Assembly (NCBI RefSeq): GCF_014645195.1
Contig: NZ_BMLK01000006.1
Coordinates: 62,001 to 126,000, forward strand
Reading direction: 5' to 3'
From: Novosphingobium indicum
GTDB lineage: Bacteria; Pseudomonadota; Alphaproteobacteria; Sphingomonadales; Sphingomonadaceae
DNA length: 64,000 bases
Part shown: in pieces, positions 18,439 to 26,921 of the stretch
How the letters are laid out: every line of letters starts with the position of its first letter
Numbering within the stretch: the stretch's first letter is position 1
Position numbers and translations under genes: made by a program
The notes under the pieces: model-generated
Databases searched by the model: none
Seen by the model: the letters and a program-made list of their open reading frames with translations, nothing else
Told to the model about the DNA's origin: nothing

Positions 18439-20037
18439 ATGCTTGGGACGATGCAGGATTGGGAACTGCGCGTATCCGCGCTGATCGATTACGCTGCGCG
18501 CGAGCACGCGACGCGCGAGATCGTCACTCACTGGGCAGACGGCACCCGAACCCGCACCAACTGGGCCACCGTGCGCAGCGATGCCCTGAAGATGGTGCAG
18601 GCCTTGCGCCGTCTCGATATCTATCCCGGAGACCGCATTGCGACGCTGGGCATGAACCATGCCCGGCATCTCGTTTCGTGGTTCGGCGCCACAGGCGCGG
18701 GGTGTGTTCTGCACACCGTCAATCCGCGGCTTTTCGACGACCAGCTCGACTATATCATCAATCATGCGCGCGACCGGGTGCTGCTCTACGATGCGGCTTT
18801 CCAGCCGCTCGTGGACCGGATGAAAAGCCGCTGGCCGACTATCGAGCACTATATCTGTTTCGACTCCGCCGATCACGCGCCCGCCTTTGAGGACTGGATC
18901 GGCTCCGAGGATGGCGCGGCCATCTGGAGCCCCGGCGAAGAGCGTCAAAACTGCATGCTGTGCTACACCAGCGGCACCACCGGGCATCCCAAGGCCGTGC
19001 TCTACACGCACCGTTCGAACGTACTGCACACGCTGGCGACGATCGCGCCGGCATGCCTGGCCGTGGAGCCGCGTTCCTGCGTGCTGCCCATCGTGCCCAT
19101 GTTCCATGCCAACAACTGGGGCCTGCCTTGGTCCAGCGCGGCGACCGGCGCGAAGATGGTCTATAGCCAGGTCAACGATCCGGCGGTGCTGTGCGATCTG
19201 ATGACGTCCGAGGGTGTAAGCCACGTCGGCGGGGTGCCCACGGTGTGGTTCTCGCTGTTCCAGCATCTGGATGACGCGGGGCAGGATATGCCGCCGATCA
19301 AGGTGGCGCTGTCGGGAGGATCGGCGGTGCCTGCCAGCGTGGTAGCGCGGCTGATGCGGGCGGGCGTCCGGGTCATGCAGGCCTGGGGCATGACCGAGAC
19401 CTCCCCTATCGCCACAGTGACCTGGGAGCCGCCTGAGTGGGACGATATGAGTTTCGACGAGCAGGTCGCCTACAAGAGCACGCAGGGCCGGGGCATCTGC
19501 GGCAGCGAAGTGCGTATCGTCTCGCTCGACGACAATACCCGGAAATTGCCGCGCGACGGCGTGACGTCCGGCGCGCTACAGGTTCGCGGCCCGTGGACAG
19601 TGCGGCGTTACTTCGGCGATAACGAGGATGCCGTCGGGGCAGGGCAGTGGTTCGACACCGGCGATGTCGCGACCATTTCACCCGACGGCGTGCTCAAACT
19701 CACCGACCGGACCAAGGATGTCATCAAGTCCGGCGGCGAGTGGATCAGTTCGGTCGAGCTGGAAAACGCAGCGGTCAGCCATCCTGACGTGCTGGAGGCG
19801 GCCGCCATCGGTGTATCGCACCCGCGCTGGGGCGAGAGGCCGATCCTGATCGTGGTTAAACGTCCGGGATCGGCGGTCTCTCAGAAAATCCTGTGCGAGT
19901 TCATGTCTTCACGCGTGGCGAAATGGTCCTTGCCCGACGCCGTGGAGTTCGTGGCGAGCATTCCGCACACGGGAACGGGCAAGATCAGCAAGAAGGACCT
20001 GCGGGCCCAGTATCAAGACTACCGCCTTCCCGAATAG
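18439..20037 (+). CDS. Medium/long-chain acyl-CoA synthetase (AMP-forming)
   Basis: The 532-residue adenylate-forming enzyme has the ATP loop CYTSGTTGHPKAVLYTHRSN near 175, WGMTETSPIATVTWEP near 320, WFDTGDVATISPDGVLKLTDRTKDVIKSGGEWIS near 400 and the catalytic lysine region GTGKISKKDLR near the end. It would activate a carboxylic acid to its CoA thioester. The architecture matches FadD/AlkK-type ligases, but chain-length preference is not readable. GGTTGAGGAGAGG precedes the ATG. Two crotonase genes in the window could act downstream in beta-oxidation. Confidence 0.9.
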   Translation: MLGTMQDWELRVSALIDYAAREHATREIVTHWADGTRTRTNWATVRSDALKMVQALRRLDIYPGDRIATLGMNHARHLVSWFGATGAGCVLHTVNPRLFDDQLDYIINHARDRVLLYDAAFQPLVDRMKSRWPTIEHYICFDSADHAPAFEDWIGSEDGAAIWSPGEERQNCMLCYTSGTTGHPKAVLYTHRSNVLHTLATIAPACLAVEPRSCVLPIVPMFHANNWGLPWSSAATGAKMVYSQVNDPAVLCDLMTSEGVSHVGGVPTVWFSLFQHLDDAGQDMPPIKVALSGGSAVPASVVARLMRAGVRVMQAWGMTETSPIATVTWEPPEWDDMSFDEQVAYKSTQGRGICGSEVRIVSLDDNTRKLPRDGVTSGALQVRGPWTVRRYFGDNEDAVGAGQWFDTGDVATISPDGVLKLTDRTKDVIKSGGEWISSVELENAAVSHPDVLEAAAIGVSHPRWGERPILIVVKRPGSAVSQKILCEFMSSRVAKWSLPDAVEFVASIPHTGTGKISKKDLRAQYQDYRLPE

Positions 20038-20042
20038 CGCGA

Positions 20043-20324
20043 TCAGTCGGGATTGACCTTCTTGGCAGCGCTCTGCGCGGCATCGCCGACCTTGGACGCG
20101 GCATTCCCGACATCGCTGGCCGCCTGCGCGATGGCATTGTTCTTTGCGTCCTCGCTCGAAGATTGCATGCCGAACACATACATCGCGCCGATCACGACTG
20201 CGAGCAGCAGCACGGCCATGATGATGCCCATGCCGCTGCCACGGGACTTTTCCTTGATGACGGTGGTGTGGGTGATCGTCGGCGGTTCGGCCGGGCTATC
20301 GGTTTTTACGGTTTCTTCCGCCAT
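20043..20324 (-). CDS. Small single-pass membrane protein
   Basis: The 93-residue protein has a charged cytoplasmic head (about 1-32), one strong membrane helix (MGIIMAVLLLAVVIGAMYVFGM, about 32-52) and an Ala-rich C-terminal helix (AASDVGNAASKVGDAAQSAAKK) that could be a small coiled coil. No family is recognised. It is convergent with the acyl-CoA synthetase. Confidence 0.65.
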   Translation of the reverse strand: MAEETVKTDSPAEPPTITHTTVIKEKSRGSGMGIIMAVLLLAVVIGAMYVFGMQSSSEDAKNNAIAQAASDVGNAASKVGDAAQSAAKKVNPD

Positions 20325-20417
20325 GAGCAGGGTTCCTGTTGAATGTGATGGTTGGCGAATGAAACGCGCTTTGACCGTTTCGGTTTCCGAAGGCCCTGTG
20401 CCTCCTGGCCGTCGAGG

Positions 20418-21230
20418 TCAACGATCGCGGTATTCCGGCGCCCGTTTTTCACGGAACGCGGCCACGCCTTCGGCAAAGTCTTCGCTCATCAGCATCATCA
20501 CCTGCTGCCGGTCTTCCACGGCCATCGCATCGGAGAGCGAGCGCGCATCGAGGTTACGGTTGAGCGCATCCTTGGTGAGGCGCAGGCCCATGGGGGCGTT
20601 GGCGACCATCTCGCCCGCGAGTTCGAGCCCCTTGTCGAGCAGCTCTTCGACCGGAACCACTTCGCTGAGCAGGCCGCACGAGAGCGCCTTGTCCGCCGCC
20701 ATGAAGCGCCCGGTGAGGATGTACTCCGATGCGACCGAGGCGCCGACAAGCCGCGGCAGGAAGTAGCTGCAGCCCAGGTCGCAGCCGCCAAGACCGACCT
20801 TGATGTAAGCGGCATTCATCTTGAGGTTGGGCGCGCCGTAGCGCACGTCGCAGGCAAGCAGCATCGAGAAACCCGCGCCGCAGGCCGCGCCGTGGCCGAG
20901 GCCGATGATCGGCTGCGGGCAGGCGCGCATCAGTTCGAGCAGGCCGGCGATGGCGCGCTGCAGCCGCCAGTAGTGCTGCAACTCGCCGCGCGATCCGTCG
21001 TTCTCCCAGCCCGCGAGATCGAGCCCGGCGCAGAACGCCCGGCCTTCCGCGCGCAGGACCACGACGCGCACGTCCAGCCTCTCGGCCAGTCCGGCGAAGT
21101 AGTCGCGCAACGCGAAGGTCAGCGGCTCGTCCAGCGTATTGAGCGCATCGGGACGGTCGAGCGAGAGGATCTCGATCGCCCCGCGCCGTTCGATGTGGAT
21201 CGGGCCTTCGCTCGTGGGGCTGCCTGTCAC
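20418..21230 (-). CDS. Enoyl-CoA hydratase/isomerase (crotonase family)
   Basis: The 270-residue crotonase has RRGAIEILSLDRPDALNTLDE near the start, the oxyanion-hole region AEGRAFCAGLDLAGW and GHGAACGAGFSMLLACDVRYG, and GLGGCDLGCSYFLPRLVG. GTG at 21230 is chosen because AAGGAGG sits 6 nt upstream; an ATG at 21272 has no ribosome site. The frame stays open far upstream through an intergenic repeat, which is not coding. It likely hydrates or isomerises an enoyl-CoA in beta-oxidation. Confidence 0.88.
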   Translation of the reverse strand: MTGSPTSEGPIHIERRGAIEILSLDRPDALNTLDEPLTFALRDYFAGLAERLDVRVVVLRAEGRAFCAGLDLAGWENDGSRGELQHYWRLQRAIAGLLELMRACPQPIIGLGHGAACGAGFSMLLACDVRYGAPNLKMNAAYIKVGLGGCDLGCSYFLPRLVGASVASEYILTGRFMAADKALSCGLLSEVVPVEELLDKGLELAGEMVANAPMGLRLTKDALNRNLDARSLSDAMAVEDRQQVMMLMSEDFAEGVAAFREKRAPEYRDR

Positions 21231-21366
21231 CTCGCTCTCCTCCTTGCACTGCCTCAGGTTCAGGCTTGCCATAGAGGGCGCAGGGCCGACGTGCCAATCA
21301 CGGTGCGGCAATCGCGTTTGACGCTGGGGTGGGGCAAATCGTGGGAGGCGGGCGGCTACCGAGATA

Positions 21367-21554
21367 GTCATCCCGGCGAAGGCTGGGATTGTTGGCCTCT
21401 TAACGAGATGCTCGAAGAGGTCACTCCAGCCCGGACCGCTCTGTTCCACAAGCCGCATTTTCCGGCAACACGCCGATCCTGTTCCCCCGTTCTGCATCAT
21501 TACGGCGTGAGGTTAGGTGGTGGTGATAGCGATGCCAGCCTGCGTTGGCATGAC
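21367..21554. repeat. 188-bp MITE-like element with 22-bp terminal inverted repeats
   Basis: The left end (21367-21388, GTCATCCCGGCGAAGGCTGG...) and the right end (21533-21554, reverse complement GTCATGCCAACGCAGGCTGG...) match at 17 of 22 positions. No gene lies between them. The element fills most of the 430-bp gap between the crotonase and radical SAM genes. The remaining bases (21231-21366 and 21555-21658) show nothing recognisable apart from the ribosome site of the crotonase gene. Confidence 0.65.
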
Positions 21555-21658
21555 GTCAAATTCTGAATGCCAGTAATGTCGGAGCGCCCGGAAAGTTGGC
21601 CTTTCAGCATTACCTGCACTTTTCCGTGACCGCACTTGGGACTGGGATCAGCCAAACC

Positions 21659-22729
21659 CTAAAGCAGCGATAACTGCCCATCGAGCGACGGCTTGCGGAA
21701 CCGCGAGCAGTCCAGTTCGATATCCGGTCCTCCCATGCCATAACGCTTCGCCGCGACGCGGAACCGGCGGCGGAAGAGGTCGGCCCAGACGCCGTTGGGC
21801 TTCATGCGGGTGAAGAAGTCGGGATCGTTGTCGCGCCCGTCGCGCATCGAGCGGATGGTGGCCATGACTTTGCCCGCGCGGTCGGGAAAGTGGGTGTCGA
21901 GCCATTCGCGGAACAGCGGCGCCACTTCCTGCGGCAGGCGGATCATGATCCACATGGCGGAATCGATGCCCACCGCCGATGCCTCGGCGAGGATGCCTTC
22001 GAGAAAGCTATCGGTGATCGCAGGGATGACCGGTGCGACCGACACGTGCGCCGGAACGCCCGCCTCGACCAGCCGCCCCAGCGCCGCGATCCGCTTGGCG
22101 GGCGCCGCCGCGCGCGGTTCGAGCAGGCGCGAGAGGTGCGGATCGAGGCTCGTTACCGAAATGCCCACTGCGATCAGCCGGTGGCGTGCCAGTTCGGCGA
22201 GTAGGTCGAGATCGTGCAGCACCCGGTCCGACTTGGTGGTGATCGTCACCGGATGGCGCGTTTCAAGGCACAGCTCGAGGACTTGCCGGGTGATCCGGTA
22301 GCGCCCCTCGATCGGCTGATACGGGTCGGTGTTGGTGCCCATGGCGATGGGGGCAGGGCGGTATCCCGGCTTGGCCAGTGTCTTGCGCAGCAGGTCTGCC
22401 GCCTCGGGCTTGGCGAAGAGCCGCGTTTCGAAATCGAGCCCCGGCGAGAGATCGTGATAGGCGTGCGTGGGCCGGGCGAAGCAGTAGATGCAGCCGTGCT
22501 CGCAGCCGCGATAGGCATTCACCGAGCGGTCGAAAGGCACATCGGGTGACTTGTTGAACGACAGGATCGAGCGCGGGTGTTCTTCGGTCACCGTCGTGGC
22601 GGGGTGGCGGGGCGGTCCGTCGATGGCCTCGGCAGCGTCCAGCCAGTCCCCGTCGCTTTCGCGCGCGGGCAGGTTGAAGCGCGCACTCGCCGCTCCGCTC
22701 ACAGCGCCTCTGCCCTTGATTGCAACCAT
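21659..22729 (-). CDS. SplB-like radical SAM protein (PA0069 type)
   Basis: The 356-residue protein has the cluster motif CEHGCIYC (CxxxCxxC) near 95, preceded by PFDRSVNAYRG. VTITTKSDRVLHDLDLL and AHVSVAPVIPAITDSFLEGIL are typical of the PA0069/SplB-related group. It would bind a [4Fe-4S] cluster and SAM. The substrate is unknown; relatives are annotated near DNA-repair functions, but true spore photoproduct lyase activity is not expected outside spore formers. Confidence 0.85.
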   Translation of the reverse strand: MVAIKGRGAVSGAASARFNLPARESDGDWLDAAEAIDGPPRHPATTVTEEHPRSILSFNKSPDVPFDRSVNAYRGCEHGCIYCFARPTHAYHDLSPGLDFETRLFAKPEAADLLRKTLAKPGYRPAPIAMGTNTDPYQPIEGRYRITRQVLELCLETRHPVTITTKSDRVLHDLDLLAELARHRLIAVGISVTSLDPHLSRLLEPRAAAPAKRIAALGRLVEAGVPAHVSVAPVIPAITDSFLEGILAEASAVGIDSAMWIMIRLPQEVAPLFREWLDTHFPDRAGKVMATIRSMRDGRDNDPDFFTRMKPNGVWADLFRRRFRVAAKRYGMGGPDIELDCSRFRKPSLDGQLSLL

Positions 22730-22852
22730 GCTGAATTAGAACATATAAAGAACATTCAGTCAAATGCGGGCAGGACTATGCGTGTGCGGTCATGCCGGCT
22801 TCGGTTGATCTTCGCAGGCGCGGCACGTAGGTCTGGGCCAAAGGGGACGATC

Positions 22853-23443
22853 ATGGCGAGTGCAACGCGCAGGGTGGGGGCCGAGACGTCCGCCACCCGG
22901 GCGCTTATCATCGAGGCGACGGCGCAGCTTATCCGTGAGCAAGGCTATGCCGCGATCAGCTCGCGGCGTGTGGCCGCGCGGGCGGGGCTCAAGCCGTCGC
23001 TTGTGCACTACTACTTCCCCACGACCGACGATCTGCTTGTCGAGGTTTCGCGTCACGGCGCGGACGAGAGCGACCGGATGATCGAGGAGGCACTGGCTTC
23101 GGACGATCCGCTGCGCGCCTTGTGGGACTTCTTCATGGACACCAGCCGCACCGCGATGGCGCTGGAATTCATGGCCATGGCCAACCACCGCGAGGCAGTG
23201 CGCAAGCACATGGCCGAGCACAGCGAGGCGATGCGCAGGCGGCAGACGGAAATCCTCAAGCACATCCTGGGTGACCGGATCGCGCGGCTGGACGGGTTCG
23301 ATCCCGCCGGGCTCAGCTTGGTGCTCGCCGGGATCGGCCGCGCCATCGTTATGGAAGAGGGGCTGGGCGTGAAGACCGGCCACGAGGAAGCCCGCAGGGT
23401 CGTGGAGACCTGGCTGGAGAAACTTGCGCCAGATCAAAGCTAA
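22853..23443 (+). CDS. TetR-family transcriptional regulator
   Basis: The 196-residue regulator has an N-terminal helix-turn-helix (IIEATAQLIREQGYAAISSRRVAARAGLKPSLVHYYFPTTDDLL, about 20-62) and a variable ligand-binding domain. AAGGGGAC precedes the ATG at 22853; a longer frame upstream has no support. It lies immediately before the two TauD-type dioxygenase genes on the same strand, making it their likely local regulator. The ligand is unknown. Confidence 0.9.
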   Translation: MASATRRVGAETSATRALIIEATAQLIREQGYAAISSRRVAARAGLKPSLVHYYFPTTDDLLVEVSRHGADESDRMIEEALASDDPLRALWDFFMDTSRTAMALEFMAMANHREAVRKHMAEHSEAMRRRQTEILKHILGDRIARLDGFDPAGLSLVLAGIGRAIVMEEGLGVKTGHEEARRVVETWLEKLAPDQS

Positions 23444-23476
23444 CGCACCCCGAAGCGAGTCATGAACGCCCATGAA

Positions 23477-23507
23477 GGGGCTGAACTGGTGTTCAGCACG
23501 CAGCCCC
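23477..23507 (+). promoter_or_regulatory. Hairpin in the leader of the first TauD gene
   Basis: GGGGCTG (23477-23483) pairs with CAGCCCC (23501-23507), and inside it CTGAAC-TGGT-GTTCAG forms a second stem. The structure lies between the TetR stop and the dioxygenase start, 25 bp before the GTG. It lacks a T-run, so it may be a leader structure rather than a terminator. Confidence 0.4.
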
Positions 23508-23531
23508 GCAGACGATATGGGAGTTCCTGCC

Positions 23532-24383
23532 GTGGCCGAAGTTATTGATAAGACCCGCCTGAAGTTCGAGCGCATCAAGCCCAAGGTGGGCGCGCGCATC
23601 CTCAACTCGAAGGAAGAGATTCTTTCCGGCGATCTGTCGGGCGAGATCCGCGACCTGCTCGAGGAAGTGGGTGTGCTCGTTTTCCCGAAGATCGACTTCA
23701 CCGACGAGGAGCAGGTCAAGTTCACCAATTCGGTCGGCGGCAACGCTGAGGAAGTCCGCGGCGAACAGGTGTTCAAGATCTCGCTCGACAAGAACGTGAA
23801 CAAGGAAGCGGTCGAGTACCTCAAGGGTTCGCTGTTCTGGCACGTTGACGGCACGATGAACCGCATTCCGATCCGCGGCTCGGTGCTTTCGAGCAAGGTC
23901 CTGCCGACCTGGGGCGGCAACACCGAATTCGCCAACTGCTACACCGCCTATGAGGACCTGCCGCAGGAAACGAAGGACAAGATCGACGATCTGCGCGTGG
24001 TCCACTCGATGTGGAATTCGCAGCTCTACCATTGCCCCGAACCGACGCTCGCCCAGCTCGAAGACTGGATGAACAAGGGTGAGGACGGCACTGGCGAGCG
24101 CGAACTGCCGCTGGTCTACAAGCACGCCTCGGGCCGCAAGTCGCTGATCCTCGGCAACACCGCAGAGCGCGTCGTCGACATGTCGAGCCAGGAAAGCGCG
24201 AAGCTGCTGCACGGTCTGCGCGAGCATGCCACCAGCGAGCCTTATCATTACGCGCACGAATGGAACCTGGGCGATGCGGTCATGTGGGACAACACCGGCA
24301 CGCTGCACCGCGCCATGGCCTATGATCCGGATTGCGGCCGCCTGCTGCACCGCACGATCATCAAGGGTGAAAGCTGGGGCTGA
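23532..24383 (+). CDS. TauD/TfdA-family Fe(II)/2-oxoglutarate dioxygenase (copy 1)
   Basis: The 283-residue protein has the facial triad His104-x-Asp106 (FWHVDGT) and distal His259 (NTGTLHRA), with the 2-oxoglutarate-binding Arg274 (GRLLHRT). It would hydroxylate a substrate with decarboxylation of 2-oxoglutarate, as in TauD or TfdA. GTG 23532 is preferred over ATG 23517: GGGAG lies 8 nt upstream, and the resulting N-terminus aligns with the second copy. The two tandem copies share blocks such as IKPK-GxRILNSKEE and EYLKGSL. The substrate is unknown. Confidence 0.85.
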   Translation: MAEVIDKTRLKFERIKPKVGARILNSKEEILSGDLSGEIRDLLEEVGVLVFPKIDFTDEEQVKFTNSVGGNAEEVRGEQVFKISLDKNVNKEAVEYLKGSLFWHVDGTMNRIPIRGSVLSSKVLPTWGGNTEFANCYTAYEDLPQETKDKIDDLRVVHSMWNSQLYHCPEPTLAQLEDWMNKGEDGTGERELPLVYKHASGRKSLILGNTAERVVDMSSQESAKLLHGLREHATSEPYHYAHEWNLGDAVMWDNTGTLHRAMAYDPDCGRLLHRTIIKGESWG

Positions 24384-24452
24384 CCGGCCGCACTGACTGA
24401 ACAGGGGGCTCTTCCAACCGTCTGGCCCGCTTGCAGGCGAGGCGCCCCCCCG

Positions 24453-24485
24453 ATGGCCGCCGCAGCGATAAGTTGCGGCGGCCAT
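24453..24485 (+). terminator. Strong hairpin after TauD copy 1
   Basis: ATGGCCGCCGCA (24453-24464) and TGCGGCGGCCAT (24474-24485) form a perfect 12-bp stem with a 9-nt loop, 70 bp after the stop. No long T-run follows, so efficient intrinsic termination is uncertain, but it separates the two dioxygenase genes. Confidence 0.5.
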
Positions 24486-24519
24486 ACTCATTTCAGGCTA
24501 TCGCACTTATATAAGCATA

Positions 24520-24538
24520 AACCGTCTGATCGGATTTG
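24520..24538. promoter_or_regulatory. Operator-like motif upstream of TauD copy 2
   Basis: AACCGTCTGATCGGATTTG matches AACCGAATGGTCGGATTTT (18343-18361, upstream of the acyl-CoA synthetase) at 15 of 19 positions, sharing AACCG and TCGGATTT with identical spacing. A second dyad, TTGTGCC (24536-24542) and GGCACAA (24562-24568), lies just downstream. The rest of the 291-bp gap between the dioxygenase genes holds the hairpin at 24453 and no gene. A shared regulator, perhaps the nearby TetR, is an inference. Confidence 0.35.
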
Positions 24539-24674
24539 TGCCGGTAGGTTGTGTCATTCGTGGCACAAGCGGCTCGGCCGATCACGCTGATCGTTACGGA
24601 CCACTTGACCCGCGGCCCATGTTCGCGGACACTTGGAAACATAGTTCTCGCCCCTGAATCCCGGAGTATTTGCC

Positions 24675-25517
24675 ATGTCGGTTGCTACCCAGACCAAGCT
24701 TCGCACCGAACACATCAAGCCCAAAATCGGCAGCCGTATTCTCAACAGCAAGGAAGAGCTGCTCTCCGGCGATCTCGCCGACGAAATCCGTGAGGAGTTC
24801 GAAGCGCGCGGCGTCATCGTGATCCCGGGCATCCACTTCACCGAAGACGAGCAGATCACCTTCACCAAGACTCTGGGGCAGTACGCGTCCGAGAACCCGG
24901 ATGGTTCGGTGAGCAAGATCACGCTCGACGTGAAGGAAAACCCGTCGGCGGCCGAATACCTCAAGGGTTCGCTCTACTGGCACATCGACGGCACGCGCAA
25001 CGAGGTGCCGATCCTGGCCTCGCTGCTCTCGTGCAAGGTGCCGAGCCCCAAGGGCACCGGCAACACCGGTTTCTCGAATACCTACGCTGCCTATGAGGCG
25101 CTCAGCGACGCCGACAAGGCGAAGTACGACGACATGAAGGTGCTTCACGCGCCGTGGGCATCGCTGTTCTACTACGAGCCCGAGCCGCCGCTGGCCAAGA
25201 TCAAGGGCATGCAGGCGATCGGCGAAAAGGTGCTGCCGCTGGTGTGGGAGCACAAGTCGGGCCGCAAGTCGCTGGTCCTGGGTTGCACCGCGCACCACGT
25301 GCTCGACGTCGATCACATGGAAAGCGCCCAGATCATCCATGGTCTGCGGGAATGGGCGACCGGCCCCGACTTTACCTACAGCCACGAATGGGAACCGGGC
25401 GATCTGGTGATGTGGGACAACACCGGTACGATGCACCGCGCCGAGTGGTATGATCCCAACTGCGGCCGCATGATGCTGCGCACCAAGCTCGAGGGTGAGG
25501 AGCCCTGGACGCTCTGA
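24675..25517 (+). CDS. TauD/TfdA-family Fe(II)/2-oxoglutarate dioxygenase (copy 2)
   Basis: The 280-residue paralogue of the preceding dioxygenase has the triad His103-x-Asp105 (YWHIDGT) and His254 (NTGTMHRA), with Arg269 (GRMMLRT). Copies 1 and 2 agree over their whole length, but differ in the segment between the triad residues that lines the substrate pocket (for example WGGNTEFAN versus GTGNTGFSN, and HSMWNSQLY versus HAPWASLFY). This suggests a duplicated and diverged substrate range. A clear terminator follows. Confidence 0.87.
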   Translation: MSVATQTKLRTEHIKPKIGSRILNSKEELLSGDLADEIREEFEARGVIVIPGIHFTEDEQITFTKTLGQYASENPDGSVSKITLDVKENPSAAEYLKGSLYWHIDGTRNEVPILASLLSCKVPSPKGTGNTGFSNTYAAYEALSDADKAKYDDMKVLHAPWASLFYYEPEPPLAKIKGMQAIGEKVLPLVWEHKSGRKSLVLGCTAHHVLDVDHMESAQIIHGLREWATGPDFTYSHEWEPGDLVMWDNTGTMHRAEWYDPNCGRMMLRTKLEGEEPWTL

Positions 25518-25540
25518 TCCGCCGCTTCAGGCTGACACAG

Positions 25541-25577
25541 AAAGGCCCGCCCTTCCTTGGAAGCGGCGGGCTTTTTG
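25541..25577 (+). terminator. Intrinsic terminator after TauD copy 2
   Basis: GCCCGCC (25545-25551) pairs with GGCGGGC (25565-25571), with an inner CTTCC/GGAAG extension, followed by TTTTT. It ends the dioxygenase unit 24 bp after the stop. Confidence 0.85.
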
Positions 25578-25643
25578 TTATGCTCGGTGCCCTGCGGCCT
25601 GAAGAACGCGGCCTTGCACACAGTCGAAACGAGGAGAAGACCC

Positions 25644-26744
25644 CTGCCCAAGAGGCTGAAATCGCTGGCCGCTCTTGTCTCGCTCATGCTCGCCGCGCTG
25701 GCTTTGCCGGCAGGTCACGCAGCGGCACAGGAGAGCGCCGGAAACGGGCAGGGCGGCATGGTCGTGGCAACCCGTGAGGCCCCGCCATTCGCCATGAAGG
25801 GCGAGGACGGCGAATGGCACGGCATTGCTATCGACCTGTGGCGCAACATCGCTGCCCAGCGCGGGTTCGACTATCGTTTCGCCGAAACCGATCTCGATTC
25901 GATGATCGATGGCGTCGCCGATGGCCGCTACGATGCCAGCGTCGGCGCGCTGACGATCACTGCCGACCGTGAGGAAAAGGTCGATTTCACGCAGCCTTTC
26001 TACACCACCGGTTTCGGCATTGCCGTGCGCAAGTCGCCCACGGTTTGGCTCTCGCTGGTGCAGAACTTCTTCACCTGGGGATTCTTCAAGGCGGTACTGG
26101 CGCTCTCGGCCTTGCTGCTGCTGGTCGGCTTCCTGTTCTGGCTCGCCGAGCGCAAGCACAATACCGAGGAATTCGCCGACGGCCCGAGGGGCATCTTTTC
26201 CGGTTTCTGGTTCTCGGCCGTGACGATGACGACAGTCGGCTATGGCGACAAGGCACCGCGCACCGTTCCGGGCAAGCTGATCGCGCTGGTGTGGATGTTC
26301 ACGGCGATCATCATCATTTCCACCTTCACCGGCATGATCGCCTCCTCGCTGACGGCGGGACGGTTGGCGGGGGCTATCGCGGGCCCGGACGATCTCGACA
26401 GCGTGACCGTCGGTTCGATCAGCGACACGGCGACCGATGACTGGCTCAGGCGCGAGCGCATCGCCTTTTCCGGCTATCCCTCGGTGGAAGCGGGGCTCAC
26501 GGCCCTGCATGACGGTGAGATCGACGCCTTCGTCTATGACGCGCCGCTGCTGCGCTATCTTGTGCGGAAGGGCGATGCGAAGGACCTGCGGCTGCTGCCC
26601 GGCACCTTCGGGCGGCAGGACTACGGAATTGCGCTCAAGCAGGGCAGTGAGATGCGAGAGTCGATCGACATCGCGCTCCTGCGCCAGATTCGCAGCAGCG
26701 AATGGCACGAAGGCATCGCCCAGACCCTCGGCCAGCGCGACTAG
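25644..26744 (+). CDS. Prokaryotic ionotropic glutamate receptor-like K+ channel (GluR0 type)
   Basis: The 366-residue protein combines a signal peptide (to about 28, AGHAAA|QE), a first substrate-binding lobe (about 38-130), a membrane helix (about 148-167), a pore with the K+ filter TTVGYGD (196-202), a second helix (about 212-232) and a second lobe (about 245-366). This S1-pore-S2 order is that of GluR0-like receptors. No ATG precedes the signal sequence in a sensible place. CTG 25644 lies 7 nt after GAGGAG and gives a perfect signal peptide; the in-frame ATG 25686 would cut it short. Confidence 0.85.
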   Translation: MPKRLKSLAALVSLMLAALALPAGHAAAQESAGNGQGGMVVATREAPPFAMKGEDGEWHGIAIDLWRNIAAQRGFDYRFAETDLDSMIDGVADGRYDASVGALTITADREEKVDFTQPFYTTGFGIAVRKSPTVWLSLVQNFFTWGFFKAVLALSALLLLVGFLFWLAERKHNTEEFADGPRGIFSGFWFSAVTMTTVGYGDKAPRTVPGKLIALVWMFTAIIIISTFTGMIASSLTAGRLAGAIAGPDDLDSVTVGSISDTATDDWLRRERIAFSGYPSVEAGLTALHDGEIDAFVYDAPLLRYLVRKGDAKDLRLLPGTFGRQDYGIALKQGSEMRESIDIALLRQIRSSEWHEGIAQTLGQRD

Positions 26745-26757
26745 AGTTGCTCCTCCA

Positions 26758-26786
26758 GGCCCGGGTATTCCGGAATGCCGGGGCCG
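26758..26786. terminator. Palindromic hairpin after the GluR0-like gene
   Basis: A near-perfect GC-rich palindrome (GGCCCGGGTATT facing GGAATGCCGGGGCC) starts 14 bp after the channel stop codon. There is no T-run, so its role as terminator is tentative. Confidence 0.4.
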
Positions 26787-26921
26787 GGCGGTGTTGCGTG
26801 GGGCCCAGGCGACGGGCGGTGCTGAAGCCGAGGAACCGCAGCTAATCTAGATCGGTTCTGCCTTGTATGGGGCTCTGCTAATAAAGCGCGAGCCCGGCAA
26901 TCAGAGACGCAGGAGATTTCG

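Noticed and set aside
21231..21500. N-terminal extension of the crotonase gene to 21500.
   Set aside because: The extension is translated from the MITE-like repeat, whereas GTG 21230 has AAGGAGG at proper spacing.
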